Below are positions 62,248 through 64,000 of a stretch of 64,000 nt of DNA, piece after piece. The translations under genes were made by a program, and so were the position numbers. The stretch is taken from positions 1-64,000 of the forward strand of contig NZ_RCSU01000018.1 in assembly GCF_003991355.1 (NCBI RefSeq). Reading direction: 5' to 3'. Source of the stretch: Pseudoflavitalea rhizosphaerae (GTDB lineage: Bacteria > Bacteroidota > Bacteroidia > Chitinophagales > Chitinophagaceae). The notes beneath the pieces are model-generated. The model did no database searches and had not been told where the DNA came from. It worked only from the letters and a program-made list of their open reading frames with translations. The number at the start of each line of letters is the position of its first letter. Positions within the stretch are counted from its first letter, which is position 1.

Positions 62248-62342
62248 ATTTGCTCCGCTTCCGGTGGGCGGCATATTATGCATTCGGGCGGCAAAAAAAT
62301 GCCATTCGTCCCCTTTACCCCAACCCGGAACGGCTCCCGCCC

Positions 62343-62350
62343 TATCTTTG
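62343..62350 (+). promoter_or_regulatory. -7 promoter box of the LytS-type kinase
   Basis: TATCTTTG, a perfect -7 match, ends 16 nt before ATG 62367. The expected -33 TTTG is absent; a TTTA lies 25 nt upstream. Confidence 0.5.
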
Positions 62351-62366
62351 AACGGGCATATTTTTC

Positions 62367-63533
62367 ATGGCACACACCCACATGAAATCCCTCCGGTCTA
62401 TGGCAACATTGCAGCAAAAAGTGTTCAGGAATGTCACCATCGGCGAGCTGGTGAGCTGGCTCCTGTATGTGCTATTCTGGGGCGCTTTCTTTTATTTCGT
62501 TCTCGTCATTTCCTATAAACCGACAGATAAATTCCGTTATATCTATATCAACCTTATAGATGCAGGTATCAAAATCTCCCTAACCCTGCCGCTCTGGTGG
62601 TTATTCATCGTTAAGCTCGCCAAAGCCTCCCTCCGCAAAAAGCTGCTGCTGCACCTTGTAACATTGCCTGTATTTTGCATCGCCTGGGTGAATAGCTACG
62701 GGCCATTGGTGAATGCCACTTACCTGAGTGTTTTCGATACCAGCACCAGCATGTGGGATATTTACATCACAGCCCTTTTCTATTGCAGCGAATTTGCCAT
62801 CTTCCACGGATACAGTTACTGGCAGCAATCCAAACGCCAGCATATACGCGAACAGGAACTGATGGAACTCAATTACCAGAGTGAGATCAAAGCGCTCAAA
62901 GCGCAGATAGAACCACATTTTCTTTTCAATACACTCAATAGTATCAGTGCCTCCGTACCTCCCTCACTGGAAGAAACCCGGGTACTGATTGCCCAGTTGG
63001 CAGACACTTTCCGCTATGCCCTTAAAGTAAGTGAAAGGCCGGTAGTGTCCCTGGAAGAAGAGATGGAATTCGTTCGTACCTGGCTCACGCTGGAAAAACA
63101 AAGGTTTGGAAAAAGGCTGGTCATTATTTATGATATCGATAAGGGAACCCTGGGAACACCCGTTCCCCCGATGATACTGCAGCCATTGCTGGAAAATGCA
63201 TTGAACCATGGCATCAGCCCACTTGTTAATGGGGGATCCGTAACCGTTAGTTGCAAGCAGGAAACCACATATGTGCGCATATGCGTCACCGATACCGGCG
63301 CGGGTTTCGACGGACCACTGGAAACCATTTTCAATCGCGGACTGGGTTTACAGAATGCTTCAAAGCGACTGGAAAAATTATTCGGGGAACCGCTCACCAT
63401 CTGCAATAACCAGCAGGGAATGAGCTTTTCTTTCCGCATTCCACATTCGCTTCAAACCATTCCTTCAACCAATCTTTTTACAGCCGTTCCACAATTATCT
63501 TCAAGCCATGGCACCATCCTGCCTGCGCAATGA
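62367..63533 (+). CDS. LytS-type sensor histidine kinase
   Basis: A 388-residue inner-membrane kinase. Four membrane helices (about 30-50, 62-84, 95-112 and 130-152) precede a short coiled coil. The His_kinase domain has the phosphorylated His184 in QIEPHFLFNTLNSI. The ATPase domain shows LQPLLENALNHGI and DTGAGF with GLGLQN. The C-terminal 40 residues (SLQTIPSTNL onward) are Ser/Pro-rich. No response regulator adjoins it; the next gene converges with no gap, so the partner is elsewhere. Confidence 0.92.
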   Translation: MAHTHMKSLRSMATLQQKVFRNVTIGELVSWLLYVLFWGAFFYFVLVISYKPTDKFRYIYINLIDAGIKISLTLPLWWLFIVKLAKASLRKKLLLHLVTLPVFCIAWVNSYGPLVNATYLSVFDTSTSMWDIYITALFYCSEFAIFHGYSYWQQSKRQHIREQELMELNYQSEIKALKAQIEPHFLFNTLNSISASVPPSLEETRVLIAQLADTFRYALKVSERPVVSLEEEMEFVRTWLTLEKQRFGKRLVIIYDIDKGTLGTPVPPMILQPLLENALNHGISPLVNGGSVTVSCKQETTYVRICVTDTGAGFDGPLETIFNRGLGLQNASKRLEKLFGEPLTICNNQQGMSFSFRIPHSLQTIPSTNLFTAVPQLSSSHGTILPAQ

Positions 63534-64000
63534 TCAATTGAGTTTCTCCAGTTTGTCTACCAGGGCCTGTGCGATCTTCTGGATCTTGGAAGTTTCCAGG
63601 TCAGCCAGTTGACGGGCTTTCCGGGCTGCTTTCAGTCCTTCTTCCCTGTAACCCAGCGCATAACAACTTTCTGCCAGCGTGCCCTGGTTGCTGTATTCTT
63701 CAGGTTCCAGCAAAGCCGCCAGCCGCGCCATTTCATAAGCCTGCTTAAGAATAGCTGTATCGCCATTGGACTGATAACCTGCCCTCCGTGCAACAAAGCT
63801 CAGATCAGCAGGGTTGTTACGGAAAGCACCCGCCTGTGCAGTCCGGGCCACGGCCAGGAAGCCTTCCACTTTTTTATTGGCGAGATAATATTCGATCTGT
63901 AACATCACGGCGTTACGCTGTGCCGCATAACTGGTATCGCGCAGGATATAGGTAAGTTTTTCGAAGAATGCCTTGTCTTTTTTCTGACGGATCAATCCAT
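63534..64000 (-). CDS. C-terminal part of a helical-repeat protein, cut by the window edge
   Basis: The frame is open to the window edge: the codon before the first visible TTG is GGA, without a stop, so the true start lies beyond 64000. About 155 residues are visible, all helical: TPR-like A/B helices (AQRNAVMLQIEYYLANKK, NQGTLAESCYALGYREEGLKAARKARQ). The C-terminal segment LADLETSKIQKIAQALVDKLEKLN is amphipathic. This kind of tail follows thioredoxin-like domains in some Bacteroidota proteins, but the N-terminal part is not visible. It ends directly next to the LytS stop. Confidence 0.65.
   Translation of the reverse strand, partial: GLIRQKKDKAFFEKLTYILRDTSYAAQRNAVMLQIEYYLANKKVEGFLAVARTAQAGAFRNNPADLSFVARRAGYQSNGDTAILKQAYEMARLAALLEPEEYSNQGTLAESCYALGYREEGLKAARKARQLADLETSKIQKIAQALVDKLEKLN

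Overview
The window looks like chromosomal DNA of a free-living Bacteroidota, most likely a Chitinophagaceae (Chitinophaga/Pseudobacter-like) bacterium. The support is a SusC/SusD pair, a second TonB-linked barrel with a carboxypeptidase-regulatory N-terminus, four LytS/LytTR or hybrid two-component proteins, leaders with -7 boxes of the Bacteroidota type (TAnnTTTG, twice with TTTG exactly 20 nt upstream), and very few Shine-Dalgarno-like sequences. Most of it is core genome. No phage, transposase, plasmid or CRISPR locus is visible; the mobile DNA consists of two families of small non-coding palindromic repeats.

Layout. 1-70: 3' end of a tRNA and its terminator. 142-3290: a DUF2625-type protein, then a lipid operon (lauroyl-type acyltransferase, fatty acid desaturase, hotdog thioesterase). 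3334-7032: LytTR regulator and propeller-type sensor kinase. 7214-13013: SGNH hydrolase converging on a SusC/SusD pair. 13209-16522: a split phosphorelay (hybrid kinase diverging from Hpt plus LytTR regulator). 16523-17499: a gene-free kilobase with two structured RNA candidates, three terminators and two palindromic repeats. 17500-24811: RNA-processing-type metallo-beta-lactamase, thioredoxin-like protein, papain-family protease, lysA, scpB with a very acidic tail, and a solitary atpG. 25136-27539: surE, small membrane protein, lpxB and a convergent 57-residue membrane protein. 27611-27988: two further palindromic elements facing each other. 28000-32106: truncated globin, ClC transporter, rpiA and a MocR-type regulator. 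32153-33395: an XRE regulator diverging from a sigma-region-2-only protein with a coupled small partner. 33506-37010: a large TonB-linked barrel and a DUF4440-type protein. 37098-43130: a heavy-metal RND system whose pump is fused to its outer-membrane channel, with a Cys/His-rich small protein. 43461-49248: a complete multidrug-type RND operon. 49701-53254: aspA-dcuB-DUF2490. 53257-55378: an unrecognised three-gene operon with a C39-like cysteine protease. 55601-57899: proBA behind an attenuator-like leader. 58010-61435: a secreted unknown, a phytoene-desaturase-like oxidoreductase and an atypical nucleoside-diphosphate-kinase-like protein. 61778-64000: small secreted protein, orphan LytS kinase, and the C-terminal part of a helical-repeat protein.

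How the genes fit together. Several clusters have an evident joint task: envelope lipid remodelling (957-3290 and lpxB), nutrient uptake (SusC/SusD with SGNH hydrolase), aspartate-to-fumarate conversion with C4-dicarboxylate exchange (aspA, dcuB), proline synthesis (proB, proA), and toxic-metal and drug efflux (37098-49248). The most unusual material is non-coding: the RNA-like structures at 16.7-17.1 kb, three palindromic elements with a conserved core but locus-specific complementary arms, five copies of a GC-rich nested palindrome, and the proB leader. Among proteins, the pump-channel fusion with an internal signal-peptide-like junction, the C39 protease with a paralogous stand-alone copy of its C-terminal domain, the sigma-like pair and the expanded NDP-kinase-like protein deserve a second look. 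All family names are from reading the translations; no database search was possible.
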